NCBI RefSeq assembly: GCF_032248455.1
Contig: NZ_JAVTTP010000001.1
Coordinates: 3,570,001-3,634,000 of the forward strand
Length of the DNA stretch: 64,000 nt
Direction of reading: 5' to 3'
Source of the DNA: Pricia mediterranea
Lineage (GTDB): Bacteria; Bacteroidota; Bacteroidia; Flavobacteriales; Flavobacteriaceae
Shown here one piece after another: positions 16,590-25,724 of this stretch. A program made the translations under genes and the position numbers. The notes beneath the pieces are model-generated. The model did not search any database, had not been told where the DNA came from, and was given only the letters and a program-made list of their open reading frames with translations. Positions within the stretch are counted from its first letter, which is position 1. Every line of letters begins with the position of its first letter.

Positions 16590-17738
16590 ATGGAAAAGGT
16601 TTATCTAGATAATGCCGCTACCACCCGGGTCAGGGCAACTGTCATCGATAAGATGCAGGAAGCGCTATCGAACCATTATGGCAATCCATCCTCGACCCAC
16701 AGTTTCGGTCGGTCGGCCAAGACTGCAATAGAAAGCGCCCGCAAGGCCATCGCCAAATATATGAACGCACATCCCTCGGAGATTATCTTTACTTCGGGCG
16801 GTACCGAGGCCGATAACATGATCCTACGTTCCGCCGTTCGTGATTTGGGAGTGCAGAGCATTATCTCCTCCAAGATCGAGCACCATGCCGTACTGCATAC
16901 CGTTGAGGACCTGGAAAAGGAATTTGGCATCGCGGTGCAATTTGTCGATTTGGACTCGCTCGGGAATCCCAGACTTTCGCACCTTGAAGAATTGCTCAAG
17001 CGCGATGACAGCCGAAAATTGGTCAGTCTTATGCACGTAAGCAATGAGATTGGTAACATGCTCGATATCGAAATGGTATGCCGGCTGTGTCAAGACCATG
17101 ATGCGCTCTTTCACTCCGATACCGTTCAATCCATCGGACATTACCCCTGGGACGTAAATAAGGTTCCGGTGGATTTTATGACCGCGGCCGCCCATAAGTT
17201 CCACGGGCCCAAGGGAGTGGGGTTTGCCTATATCCGGAAGAATACGGGACTAAAACCATTGATTTTGGGCGGTTCGCAAGAACGTGGCTTCCGGGCCGGT
17301 ACCGAATCATTTCATAATATCGTGGGGTTGGAAGCTGCCTTTCGCGCATCCTACGATAATCTTGAGGAAGAAACCGCTTATGTCGCGGATTTGAAAAAAT
17401 ACTTTATAGAAAATCTAAAGAAAGAAATCCCTGCCGCGAAGTTCAACGGAAATTCCGGGAACATGGATAAAAGCACCTACACCTTGGTCAATGTCTGTCT
17501 GCCCATTGATCCTCAAAAAGCGCTGATGCTTCTCTTTCATTTAGATATTAAGGGCATAGCCTGTTCCAAAGGCAGCGCCTGCCAGTCGGGCAGCGATTCC
17601 GGGTCTCACGTGCTCAATGAAATCTTATCTGAAGAGGACTTGAAAAAGCCTTCGCTCCGGTTTTCGTTCTCGAAGTATAATACAAAGGAAGAATTGGATT
17701 ATGTGGTCGGGGTCTTGAAGGAATTTGTGGCCGATTAA
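16590..17738 (+). CDS. Cysteine desulfurase, NifS/IscS class
   Basis: 382 residues, class V PLP fold. It opens with YLDNAATT, has the cofactor Lys in TAAAHKFHGPKG (about residue 207) and the persulphide Cys in SKGSACQSGSD (about residue 329). The enzyme removes sulphur from cysteine to give alanine and an enzyme persulphide for iron-sulphur clusters, thio-tRNA or molybdenum cofactor sulphuration. The neighbours are not isc or suf genes, so the acceptor is unknown. It is convergent with the secreted-protein gene at 17761. Confidence 0.9.
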   Translation: MEKVYLDNAATTRVRATVIDKMQEALSNHYGNPSSTHSFGRSAKTAIESARKAIAKYMNAHPSEIIFTSGGTEADNMILRSAVRDLGVQSIISSKIEHHAVLHTVEDLEKEFGIAVQFVDLDSLGNPRLSHLEELLKRDDSRKLVSLMHVSNEIGNMLDIEMVCRLCQDHDALFHSDTVQSIGHYPWDVNKVPVDFMTAAAHKFHGPKGVGFAYIRKNTGLKPLILGGSQERGFRAGTESFHNIVGLEAAFRASYDNLEEETAYVADLKKYFIENLKKEIPAAKFNGNSGNMDKSTYTLVNVCLPIDPQKALMLLFHLDIKGIACSKGSACQSGSDSGSHVLNEILSEEDLKKPSLRFSFSKYNTKEELDYVVGVLKEFVAD

Positions 17739-17760
17739 AGCCCTGATGCGTACATCCCTA

Positions 17761-18423
17761 TCACGGTAGGGAATCCTTCTTCCTGTCCCTGCGCTTGTCC
17801 CTGTCATAGGGGAATTTTCGTGCGGCCTGTTTCATCATCCGGTCGATGAGGTCATCGGTGTTCTTTCCGGACTTTTTATTGATTTCCTTTTCATATTTCC
17901 AAAGTAGTTTTCCCGTCTTCCCGTCACTGATCTTTACGCCGATGCGTCCGTAATCGGCATCTCCCAAAAAATAATCCATAAAATTGAATTTGGTATCCAC
18001 TCCGTCCGAAAGCAGTACGTTGAGGTCCAGGGTGCCGCTGATAATACCGTCCACCCCCAGAATCCTGCTCAGTTCCTTAACGGTGTGCACATCGATATCT
18101 TCATAATCGATATCATGTTGCGCCAGCAGGGCATTGGTATTCTTGACGTTTTGAAAATCCACCGAAAATTTCTTTTTTTTCTTCCGTTGCGAAAAATAGG
18201 TTTCGAGGGCATTTTGTACCGCATAACCTTCCTCCTCTTCACGGGCTTTCAACTCATCCTCGGATATTTCGTGTTCCAGGTCCAAATGAGTGAGAAAAGG
18301 AATGATCGCCAGCACCTCGTGGGGATCGGTAAGTGCGTCGAACTTACGGCTTTCGTAAATGTTCTTTTGCGAAAAGGAATAGGCAAGGTTCAGCAAGCAC
18401 AGCAAGAAAAGTAATCGTTTCAT
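17761..18423 (-). CDS. Exported protein of unknown function
   Basis: 220 residues from the ATG at 18423, chosen because it gives a compact signal peptide (MKRLLFLLCLLNLAYSFS). The mature protein contains a charged helix (EISEDELKAREEEEGYAVQ) and a C-terminal segment ILGVDGIISGTLDLN...ISDGKTGKLLWKYE. That segment resembles the nucleotide-like beta-alpha units of CsgG/TolB-N-type lipoproteins, where a DGKTG turn is common. The tail is strongly basic/acidic (RDKRRDRKKD). It follows the M23 peptidase gene by 20 bp, so the two are co-transcribed. Function not recognised. Confidence 0.65.
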   Translation of the reverse strand: MKRLLFLLCLLNLAYSFSQKNIYESRKFDALTDPHEVLAIIPFLTHLDLEHEISEDELKAREEEEGYAVQNALETYFSQRKKKKKFSVDFQNVKNTNALLAQHDIDYEDIDVHTVKELSRILGVDGIISGTLDLNVLLSDGVDTKFNFMDYFLGDADYGRIGVKISDGKTGKLLWKYEKEINKKSGKNTDDLIDRMMKQAARKFPYDRDKRRDRKKDSLP

Positions 18424-18443
18424 GGCAAATCGGCACAAATGGG

Positions 18444-20135
18444 TCATTTTCTAAAAAATGTACTGGTAAAGGTAGTTGAATTTCCAACATTGTCGGTAAC
18501 GATCAACTTTAAATTGCATTCCTTCTTGTCCAAAATGATATCATCGAAATTGTAGGTTAGGGTATTGGTTTTCGGTTCATATTCCATCAAGATCCATTCC
18601 CCGTTTATAGTGGCATAATACGAGTCGATACCGCTTAGATCGTCACTGACACATAGGCTCAGGTAGCGATAGTTGTTCAACCACTGTTTTTCCTTGAAGT
18701 TGCGCGGCGCGACTTTAGGGGCAATGCTATCCTTGGCCAAGGTATACGTGCCCAAGTTTCTGGTTCGTGCGGTAAAGGTGGTTCCTCTTTTGTAGGTAGA
18801 GACGTACCGCGGATTTAACCGATGGTTCAAGCGGGCAATGAACATCTGTTTTCTATCTTCTTCGGAATAATCCGCTACATCGAAGGCAATGGTAAAGTTG
18901 CGGTGGGCGGCTACCCGGTTGTTGTGTATCTTGACCGTATCGCCGTGGCTTTCCAAGTCAATGTAGAAACTGTCGTAGAACGTATTGGCCGGAAAATGCA
19001 CCGTGGCAGCTCCCAGTTCGTAGTTGTTGGGTCTTTTGGCGATGACGTAATTAGCTGTCTTATCCTCTTCTCTATTGATTTTTACCGGTTCGTCCCTACC
19101 TTCAATGGGTATTATGGCCTTCGTTTCATTTCCTTTGATATCCTTGATCAGCACCTCGACCTTGTAATTAAGCCCCGGGGCTATATCGATTTTGCCCTCA
19201 TTAAATAGGGTCTTGTAAATGTCCAGTCGATTGCCAGGGACTTTGAAGAGCTGTTGGATTTTTTGGCGATAACGTCCGTAGTGATCGTAATCGATCAAGG
19301 TATTGAGGTATCGGGTTTCCGCGAAAGAAAAGGTCTCAAAATCGTATTCGGTATACACCTTGCCGTTGACGGTCTGCTGTACGGAATAGACCCCGTTTCT
19401 GTTGGCGGCGAGGTCTAGTCGGTCGTATCCGATAAAGCCTAGGCCAATGGTGCCCGTGGCATACACTTTTTCGGCCAAAAATGTACCGTCCGGCTGTCTC
19501 TTGAAATCGAGATCTACCTTGTCTTGACTTTGGTTTACTTTGGCGTTTTTTGTCAAGGGATACGCATAGAGCTTGTTCAATATAGGATTGGTGGCATCCC
19601 TGACGTCGAAGCCGTAGAGCAATGGATTGGTCGGTTTTTCGGAAATACTGCTGCGAATCTCGAAGTGAAGGTGTGGGCCCGAAGAACTTCCGGTATTTCC
19701 ACCGTAGGCTATTACCTGCCCCTTTTGAACCTTTACTTCGCCGTAGTCGGGAAACACCTGTACTTCGTACGATTGCTTTTGATATTGTATTTTTTTAATG
19801 TAGGCCTCGATATCCGGGGCGAATTTTTGTAGATGTCCATAAACTGAGGTATAGCCGTTATCATGGGTAATATAGAGCACTTTACCGTAGCCCCAATGCG
19901 CAATTTTGATTCGGGTAATACTCCCATCGGCAATGGCATAAATAGGGAGTCCCTCGCGCTGCTTCGTTTTGATATCGATACCGGAGTGAAAGTGGTTCGT
20001 TCGAAGCTCCCCGAAAGTGCCGGCAAGGATAAGGGGAATATCAACGGGCGATCGAAAGGCGTCTTGGGGGTAGTTCGTCTGTGCGAAAATACTCGTTGTA
20101 ACGCATAGCAATAGCACGAAAAATCGTTTGTTCAT
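18444..20135 (-). CDS. M23 family metallopeptidase (LytM/peptidoglycan hydrolase type)
   Basis: 563 residues from the ATG at 20135 (MNKRFFVLLLCVTTSIFA signal peptide); 20150 is an alternative. The LytM domain occupies about residues 30-175, with zinc ligands NHFHSGIDI (HxxxD), VYGHL and PHLHFE (HxH). The remaining ~390 residues are beta-rich and end in Ig-like segments. Such exported M23 enzymes cut peptidoglycan cross-links during growth or division, or act as regulators if inactive; all zinc ligands are present here. The zap/rny cell-division and RNA-decay block lies upstream on the other strand. Confidence 0.88.
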   Translation of the reverse strand: MNKRFFVLLLCVTTSIFAQTNYPQDAFRSPVDIPLILAGTFGELRTNHFHSGIDIKTKQREGLPIYAIADGSITRIKIAHWGYGKVLYITHDNGYTSVYGHLQKFAPDIEAYIKKIQYQKQSYEVQVFPDYGEVKVQKGQVIAYGGNTGSSSGPHLHFEIRSSISEKPTNPLLYGFDVRDATNPILNKLYAYPLTKNAKVNQSQDKVDLDFKRQPDGTFLAEKVYATGTIGLGFIGYDRLDLAANRNGVYSVQQTVNGKVYTEYDFETFSFAETRYLNTLIDYDHYGRYRQKIQQLFKVPGNRLDIYKTLFNEGKIDIAPGLNYKVEVLIKDIKGNETKAIIPIEGRDEPVKINREEDKTANYVIAKRPNNYELGAATVHFPANTFYDSFYIDLESHGDTVKIHNNRVAAHRNFTIAFDVADYSEEDRKQMFIARLNHRLNPRYVSTYKRGTTFTARTRNLGTYTLAKDSIAPKVAPRNFKEKQWLNNYRYLSLCVSDDLSGIDSYYATINGEWILMEYEPKTNTLTYNFDDIILDKKECNLKLIVTDNVGNSTTFTSTFFRK

Positions 20136-20150
20136 GGGGGTTAGTTTCAT

Positions 20151-20541
20151 TTTATGGCATCGCAGCTAACGACCGATATATCGCAATGGACATTTTGATT
20201 GGCTTAGGTTGGATGTTCTTTTTCAGGATTTACACGGAATTTCTCAAAAGAAGATACGAAATTAGCTAATCAGTTTGAAATCCTACAAATGCAAGTAGTA
20301 AATATGTCGGCATTCTACTAGATGTCAACGTTATTTTTGATAGTAAAGTATGGAATAAGAGGATGTAATTCCAAAAATCGTCTTAAGCCTACCGACCGTA
20401 TTTTATCAGTAGTCGATTACGGGTCCGCCTAAAAAACCATGCTAGGCTTCATTTCTTCCTTGATGAACGGTCTATTACCCACAAAACATGCACTTGAAAA
20501 CGGCCGTAGGCCCGTTGGTTCAACAATAATTGAAAAAAGTA
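20151..20541. other. Gap without a recognisable gene
   Basis: About 390 bp between the divergent M23 gene and the zap promoter. No open frame with coding character or recognised RNA was found. The only notable sequence is a GC-rich hairpin-like stretch (cggccgtaggcccg, near 20501). Confidence 0.35.
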
Positions 20542-20572
20542 TTGCCAAGTAGGTTCAGGTGTGTTAACTTTG
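20542..20572 (+). promoter_or_regulatory. Promoter of the zapB-like/zapA operon
   Basis: -33 TTG (20542-20544), a 20-nt spacer and -7 TAACTTTG (20565-20572) match the Bacteroidota sigma-A consensus in both sequence and spacing. The start codon is 24 nt downstream. Confidence 0.75.
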
Positions 20573-20596
20573 TGTCATATGCATTGTGTTTGATTT

Positions 20597-20887
20597 ATGG
20601 GCGAATTGGTCGGAACAGTTGATTCTTTAGAGAACAAAATCAGCAAATTGCTGCATAAGTTGGAACTTTTACAGCAGTCTAACACAAAATTGGAACGCGA
20701 ACTCGACCAGCTAAAAAAAGATCGGGCAGAGGTTACAAACTCGATCTCGGTTTGGGAAGAGCGTTACAATTCGCTTCGATTGGCAAACACGATGCTTGGC
20801 AGTAATACGGAAAAAACTGAAGCTAAGCTTAAAATAAATTCATTGATCCGAGAGTTGGATTATTGTATCGCCCAACTTGCGGAATGA
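20597..20887 (+). CDS. Small coiled-coil protein, ZapB-like, upstream of zapA
   Basis: 96 residues, almost entirely a heptad-pattern coiled coil (SLENKISKLLHKLELLQQ onward, to a short break near VWEERYNSLRLANTMLG). There is no signal or membrane segment. Its size, fold and position directly before zapA recall ZapB, the cytoplasmic coiled-coil partner of ZapA at the division ring, although sequence identity to E. coli ZapB is not evident. It is separated from zapA by 22 bp and shares its promoter. Confidence 0.65.
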   Translation: MGELVGTVDSLENKISKLLHKLELLQQSNTKLERELDQLKKDRAEVTNSISVWEERYNSLRLANTMLGSNTEKTEAKLKINSLIRELDYCIAQLAE

Positions 20888-20909
20888 TGGCGTAAGGATT
20901 ATAACAAAG

Positions 20910-21206
20910 ATGTCGGAAAAGCTCAAGATCAAGCTTTCTATCGCCGATAGGGTATATCCCCTGACCATAGATCCCGCCCAAGAGGAGGGATTGCGGAAAG
21001 CAGCAAAGAATATCGAGCAATTGGCGAAAAAGTTCGAACAGAGCTATGCGGTTAGGGATAAGCAAGATGTGCTGGCCATGTGCGCCTTGCAGTTTGCCTC
21101 TAAAATCGAACAGCGCGGCATCGATCAATCACAAGGTTCCCAAGAAGCGGTTCAGCGGCTACAGGCCTTGGACCGATTGGTGACCGAAAAGCTTGGTACT
21201 AAATAA
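20910..21206 (+). CDS. zapA: Cell division protein ZapA
   Basis: 98 residues from the ATG at 20910. KLSIADRVYPLTIDPAQEEGLRKAAKNIEQ is the conserved N-terminal globular half of ZapA, and the second half is a coiled coil (RLQALDRLVTEKL). ZapA tetramers cross-link FtsZ filaments and position the Z ring. The longer in-frame start at 20877 would overlap the end of the upstream gene and has no support. The gene is followed at once by the 6S RNA locus, as in many bacteria where ssrS neighbours zapA. Confidence 0.88.
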   Translation: MSEKLKIKLSIADRVYPLTIDPAQEEGLRKAAKNIEQLAKKFEQSYAVRDKQDVLAMCALQFASKIEQRGIDQSQGSQEAVQRLQALDRLVTEKLGTK

Positions 21207-21218
21207 ATCGTCCTTTAA

Positions 21219-21248
21219 TTGGACTCCACGTTCTTTAAAATAGCATTG
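21219..21248 (+). promoter_or_regulatory. Promoter of 6S RNA
   Basis: -33 TTG (21219-21221), a 19-nt spacer and -7 TAGCATTG (21241-21248; one mismatch to TAnnTTTG). The expected start point, about 21254, coincides with the first base of the closing stem of the 6S-like fold. Confidence 0.6.
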
Positions 21249-21253
21249 GTTAC

Positions 21254-21421
21254 TGCCCATATTGGTATTACCTTTTGACGAACTCAACACTTATATTTTT
21301 GAAAAGGGTGAGTTTAGGCTGTAAAAGCAAGCCCTACTTGTATAGGGATCCTTGATCAGTCTGTTAGCCCTAAACCTGTTTACAGGAGTTCGATCAAAAC
21401 TGCTCCAATATGGGCTTTTTT
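21254..21421 (+). ncRNA. ssrS: 6S RNA (SsrS), regulator of RNA polymerase
   Basis: A closing stem of 11 perfect pairs (gcccatattgg at 21255-21265 with ccaatatgggc at 21405-21415) is followed by T6. Inside lies a second stem (ttttgacgaactc with gagttcgatcaaaa, one bulge), a large asymmetric internal loop, then gtttaggct paired with agccctaaac, and an apical hairpin (cccta-cttgta-taggg). This is the 6S design: an open-complex mimic flanked by helices that traps housekeeping RNA polymerase in stationary phase. The zapA-rny location fits known ssrS synteny. The T-run after the stem acts as terminator. The call is from structure and position, without a covariance search. Confidence 0.75.
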
Positions 21422-21477
21422 ATGCTTTTTCATTAATGCCCGTCCGAACACAGGAGCGGGCGGTTAAATTCTACTAT

Positions 21478-23049
21478 ATGGAGAATATTGCAATACTGAT
21501 AATAATAGGGATCATAGGTCTCGCCATTGGTTTCGCGATTGCGAAATTTATGGAGAAAGGAAAGGCGACCAAAACTACGGCCAACGCCAAAAAAGAAGCC
21601 GATTCTATCCTCAAAAACGCACAAGCGGAAGGGGAAAGCCTTAAAAAGGATAAAATTATTCAGGCCAAGGAAAAGTTCTTGGAGCTTAAGGCTGAGCACG
21701 AAAAAGTAATTCTCAATAAGGATAAAAAAATAAACGACGCCCTTAAACGTACCCGCGATAAGGAATCGCAAATAAGCAGTGAACTCGCAAAAAAAACAAA
21801 ACTGAACAAACAACTGGATTCCAAAATGCAGGATCTCTCGCATAAAGAGGAAATCCTTGAAAGAAAGCAGTCCGAGCTCGATAAGCTTCGTTCAAAACAG
21901 GTGCAGCAATTGGAGGTTATTTCAGGTCTTTCCGCCGATGAGGCCAAAAGCCAGTTGTTGGAATCCCTCAAGGAAACCGCCAAGAGCGATGCGATGGCCT
22001 ACAGGCAGACCGCTATCGAAGATGCCAAATTGACTGCGGAACAAGAGGCAAAGAAAATCATAATCAATACGATACAGCGTATCGGTACCGAAGAGGCCAT
22101 TGAAAACTGTGTTTCGGTCTTCAATCTGGAATCGGATGATGTAAAGGGAAGGATAATAGGTAGGGAAGGTAGGAATATCAGGGCGTTGGAATCTTCAACC
22201 GGGGTCGAAATTATCGTCGATGACACGCCCGACGCCATCATTCTTTCATGTTTCGATTCCGTTCGAAGGGAAATTGCACGTTTGTCGCTGCACAAACTCG
22301 TTACCGATGGTAGAATACACCCGGCTCGCATCGAAGAAGTCGTTAAAAAGACCGAGAAGCAAATTGAGCAGGAAATTGTCGAGGTCGGAAAGCGTACAAT
22401 AATCGATTTGGGTATTCACGGGCTACATCCGGAACTGGTCAGGGCGGTGGGGCGAATGAAATATCGTTCTTCTTATGGACAGAATTTACTACAGCACTCC
22501 AGCGAAGTCGCCAAGCTTTGTGGGGTTATGGCCGCGGAATTAGGACTGAACCCCAAGCTTGCCAAGCGAGCGGGACTTTTGCACGATATTGGAAAAGTAC
22601 CGAATACCGAGGCCGAAATTGAAACCCCACATGCCATTTTAGGAATGCATTGGGCCGAAAAATACGGGGAAAAACCTGATGTGTGCAATGCTATTGGCGC
22701 CCACCACGATGAAATAGAGATGAACACCTTGATTTCACCTATCGTACAGGTATGTGACGCTATCAGCGGCGCACGGCCAGGAGCCCGGAGGCAAGTGTTG
22801 GACTCGTACATTCAGCGTCTCAAAGACCTTGAAGATATCGCCATCGGTTTCGGTGGGGTTCAAAAAGCCTATGCGATCCAGGCGGGTAGGGAACTTCGGG
22901 TCATCGTCGAAAGTGAAAAGGTAAGCGATGAAAAGGCCGCTGCCCTTTCGTTCGAGATATCACAGAAAATACAGACCGATATGACCTACCCAGGACAAGT
23001 GAAGATTACGGTCATCCGGGAGACACGGGCGGTGAACGTCGCAAAATAA
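21478..23049 (+). CDS. rny: Ribonuclease Y
   Basis: 523 residues from the ATG at 21478, the standard family length. The longer in-frame start at 21352 would run through the 6S RNA and its terminator and is rejected. Order: one N-terminal membrane helix (about 4-24), a long charged coiled coil (about 35-185), a KH domain ([16 protein letters not shown], about residue 223) and an HD domain (LLHDIGK, about residue 366; later HHDEIE). RNase Y is a membrane-tethered endonuclease that starts mRNA decay. It follows the 6S gene and ends 37 bp before the convergent DUF349 gene. Confidence 0.95.
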   Translation: MENIAILIIIGIIGLAIGFAIAKFMEKGKATKTTANAKKEADSILKNAQAEGESLKKDKIIQAKEKFLELKAEHEKVILNKDKKINDALKRTRDKESQISSELAKKTKLNKQLDSKMQDLSHKEEILERKQSELDKLRSKQVQQLEVISGLSADEAKSQLLESLKETAKSDAMAYRQTAIEDAKLTAEQEAKKIIINTIQRIGTEEAIENCVSVFNLESDDVKGRIIGREGRNIRALESSTGVEIIVDDTPDAIILSCFDSVRREIARLSLHKLVTDGRIHPARIEEVVKKTEKQIEQEIVEVGKRTIIDLGIHGLHPELVRAVGRMKYRSSYGQNLLQHSSEVAKLCGVMAAELGLNPKLAKRAGLLHDIGKVPNTEAEIETPHAILGMHWAEKYGEKPDVCNAIGAHHDEIEMNTLISPIVQVCDAISGARPGARRQVLDSYIQRLKDLEDIAIGFGGVQKAYAIQAGRELRVIVESEKVSDEKAAALSFEISQKIQTDMTYPGQVKITVIRETRAVNVAK

Positions 23050-23086
23050 ATACATATAACGCTATTGGCCAACTTTGGGAACCGTA

Positions 23087-25585
23087 TTAAGATTCCGGAG
23101 CTTCCGCCCCTTCCGATGCTTCTTGTTCTTTTTCTGCGTCAAGCTCCCGTTGCATGCTGTTCTTCATGATGTTGAGCTTTTTGAGCTTGGCCTTCCAGGT
23201 CTCCAATGCCACCTTATGGGCATCGACTTTTTTAATAACATCCTGTAGCAAGGGATTATCGTCGGAGGCGTTGGAGAAGAATTGAAGATTGGTCTCCAAT
23301 TGACGTATCTCGCCTTTCGTTTCCTCTATTTTATTTCGGATGAAGTTACGTTCCTTCTGTAGGGCATGTTCGTTATCGCTATCGGCCAATCGCTGTATTT
23401 TGTTGCCGTACTTCAAAAGTTCGGCCTCTTCGGGAGGGACACCCATTTTTTTGAAAATACCATCCAATGCGTTGTTGAACTTTTGATCTATGTTCCTTTT
23501 TTTGAACGGCACCCGTCCCAAGGTTTTCCACGAGGCTATAAAGCTTTTCACCGCCTTCAGATCTTCCTCCCGATTGCCAGAAGGCTCGAAGCCGGATAAT
23601 TTTTCCAAACTGGCGGTTTTGTTCTTAAAGTTGGCCTCTTCTTCTTCACGGCCCTTGTTTTTCAGGGCATGTAACCGATCGAAATAGTGGTTGCAGGCCG
23701 ATTTGAACTCCTTCCATATTTTGTTGGAGTATTTACGGGGCACATGGCCTATTTTTTTCCATTCCGCCTGTATCCGCTTCATTTTAGGGGTTACCGCTTC
23801 AAAATCATCACTGTCTTTTAATGAAGCGGCCAGTTCGACCAATTCCCGTTTCTTATCGAGATTGGCCTGCTCTTTCTGCTTCAGGTCCTTATAAAAGGCA
23901 TTTTTGCTGCGGTTAAAGCGCCGCACCGCCTCTTTGAAAGAAGACCAGGTCTTACGATTCTTGTTGCGAGGTACTTTGCCGGTCTCGAAGAAGTCCTTCC
24001 GGTAGGCTTCCAGTTGCTTTATCTGCGTTTGCAGGTCTTTATGGTTGTTGGCTACGTTATTTCCAAGCTCCGTAATCGAAGCGATAATGACACTCTTTTT
24101 TTCCAGGTTTTTGACGTAGATGGCCTCCAATTCCCTGTAATGCTCTTGCCGTCTTTGGTGGAGTACCTTGGTGGCCTTGCTAAAACGCTGCCATATTTCT
24201 TCGCGGTGCGCTTGCCCAACGGGACCGATATCTTCTTTCCAAATTTTATGAAGGGCCTGTAACTCACGGAATACCCGATTGAGGTCGGGTTCTTTTGCCA
24301 AGGCTTCGGCACGATGGACCAGTTTTTCCTTTTCTTCGAGATTGCGCTTAAAATCAAAATCGCGCATTTCTCGATTCAGGTGCAGAAAGTCGTAGAAAAT
24401 CTCGGTGTGGTGGCGATAGGTACGCCATACATTGTTGTAACTATTACGGGGAATCGGCCCCGCGTTGCGCCACTTTTCCTGAAGATCTTTAAAGGCTTTG
24501 TAAGTCGTGCCCATATCTTCTTCGACGCTCATCAGTCCCTTTAGTTCCTCTATGATCGCCAGCCGTTGGGACAGGTTTTCTTTAAGGTTTTTTTCCAGAT
24601 TTTTGTAGTACTGATTGCGTTTTTCGCGATACTCTTTGTAAATTTCGCTAAAGTCCCTTTTAACGGTGGAATTGTATCGGAAATCGATTTCATTGCCCCC
24701 GCTTTCGACGAATTTTTCTTTCTTCTCCTCTAAAAATGCATCGAATTTTTGGTCGAACTCATATTTGATGGCATCAACATGTTTTTTGATGGCCTGTATT
24801 TTCTCGTTGCGAATCAGTTTTTGCAGTTCCCCTACTAAATTTTCCATCGACATGGCCTCGTAATCCAAAAGGGGAATGGCATGGCGACGCTCATTGTCCA
24901 CGTCCTCGGCATCTTCGGCGTTCTCGCTGTCGAGAATCTCGTCTTCTTCCTCAAGCTGGTGTTTTTCCTTCGTCGGATTTTCTTTTTGGATGCCGTTCTC
25001 CTCGGATGGTTTATTTGGAGATGTTTTATCTTCGGAATCCTCTTTTCGGGAAGTTTTGTTTTCGGATTTCTGATGCTGCGTCGCTTTTTTAGAAACGGCC
25101 CCGGTTGCCCCGTTAGCTTCCTCCCTTTGTTCAAAGGATGTGGTGGACTCTTCCGATCCGGGTGCGTGGGTCTTTTCTTCAGAGGTGCCGCTTTGGGATG
25201 TTTCTGCGGTGGTGTCCCCGATCTTTTCAACTTCGGAATTCTTTATTATTTCCTCTGCTTTTGGGAGTCCTTCCACTTTAGGCTCTTGGGGCTTAAAGTC
25301 GGACATTTCGCTTGAGGTAACTTCCTCGGTCCGGGTTCCGTTATTTTTGTAAGAGCCGTCAGCTTCTTCCGCCGAGACAGCGGATTCCTCGTTGGTTTCG
25401 GATAGCCCCGTGCTTGCAGCGCCATCATCGTTCGATTTTTGGTCTTGTTTAGCCTTGTTCCGCTTTTTCGAGGTCTGATTTTGAATCTGTGTTTTGCCGG
25501 GTTGAGCTATTTCTTCCGCTTCCGAACGCTCGGTTTTTTCCTCGGAACGCTCTCCCTGTAGTCTCTTATCTTTATCTGTCCCCAT
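23087..25585 (-). CDS. DUF349 repeat protein with acidic disordered N-terminus
   Basis: 832 residues from the ATG at 25585 (MGTDKDKRL); the upstream in-frame start at 25723 is not coding-like. The first ~270 residues are low-complexity, rich in Glu, Ser, Thr and Lys (disordered). Then come about five DUF349 repeats of ~70 residues, each with a W-x-x-x-G-P/V-P-x-x motif (EKWRNAGPIPRNSYN, EWKKIGHVPRKYSN, SWKTLGRVPFKKRN). The end is a coiled coil. DUF349 proteins are helical and cytoplasmic with no proven function in Bacteroidota. It is convergent with rny. Confidence 0.85.
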   Translation of the reverse strand: MGTDKDKRLQGERSEEKTERSEAEEIAQPGKTQIQNQTSKKRNKAKQDQKSNDDGAASTGLSETNEESAVSAEEADGSYKNNGTRTEEVTSSEMSDFKPQEPKVEGLPKAEEIIKNSEVEKIGDTTAETSQSGTSEEKTHAPGSEESTTSFEQREEANGATGAVSKKATQHQKSENKTSRKEDSEDKTSPNKPSEENGIQKENPTKEKHQLEEEDEILDSENAEDAEDVDNERRHAIPLLDYEAMSMENLVGELQKLIRNEKIQAIKKHVDAIKYEFDQKFDAFLEEKKEKFVESGGNEIDFRYNSTVKRDFSEIYKEYREKRNQYYKNLEKNLKENLSQRLAIIEELKGLMSVEEDMGTTYKAFKDLQEKWRNAGPIPRNSYNNVWRTYRHHTEIFYDFLHLNREMRDFDFKRNLEEKEKLVHRAEALAKEPDLNRVFRELQALHKIWKEDIGPVGQAHREEIWQRFSKATKVLHQRRQEHYRELEAIYVKNLEKKSVIIASITELGNNVANNHKDLQTQIKQLEAYRKDFFETGKVPRNKNRKTWSSFKEAVRRFNRSKNAFYKDLKQKEQANLDKKRELVELAASLKDSDDFEAVTPKMKRIQAEWKKIGHVPRKYSNKIWKEFKSACNHYFDRLHALKNKGREEEEANFKNKTASLEKLSGFEPSGNREEDLKAVKSFIASWKTLGRVPFKKRNIDQKFNNALDGIFKKMGVPPEEAELLKYGNKIQRLADSDNEHALQKERNFIRNKIEETKGEIRQLETNLQFFSNASDDNPLLQDVIKKVDAHKVALETWKAKLKKLNIMKNSMQRELDAEKEQEASEGAEAPES

Positions 25586-25724
25586 GCTAAGGATTATTGA
25601 TTTTACAAACGCTAAATCGTTCAAGTTACTAACAACCGCGTTAACGGCAAAGGCAATGGCGGACTTCTTTAAACCTTTAATTTTGCCGATACGTTTCTTG
25701 AATGGAAAAGTTGGTGTGAACACC

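Noticed and set aside
21352-21477. N-terminal extension of RNase Y
   Set aside because: It overlaps the 6S RNA stem and its T-run; the ATG at 21478 gives the normal 523 residues with the membrane helix at the start.
25586-25723. N-terminal extension of the DUF349 protein
   Set aside because: The residues are not disordered/acidic like the rest of the N-terminus, and the extension would leave only one base after aroE; MGTDKDK at 25585 is the natural start.
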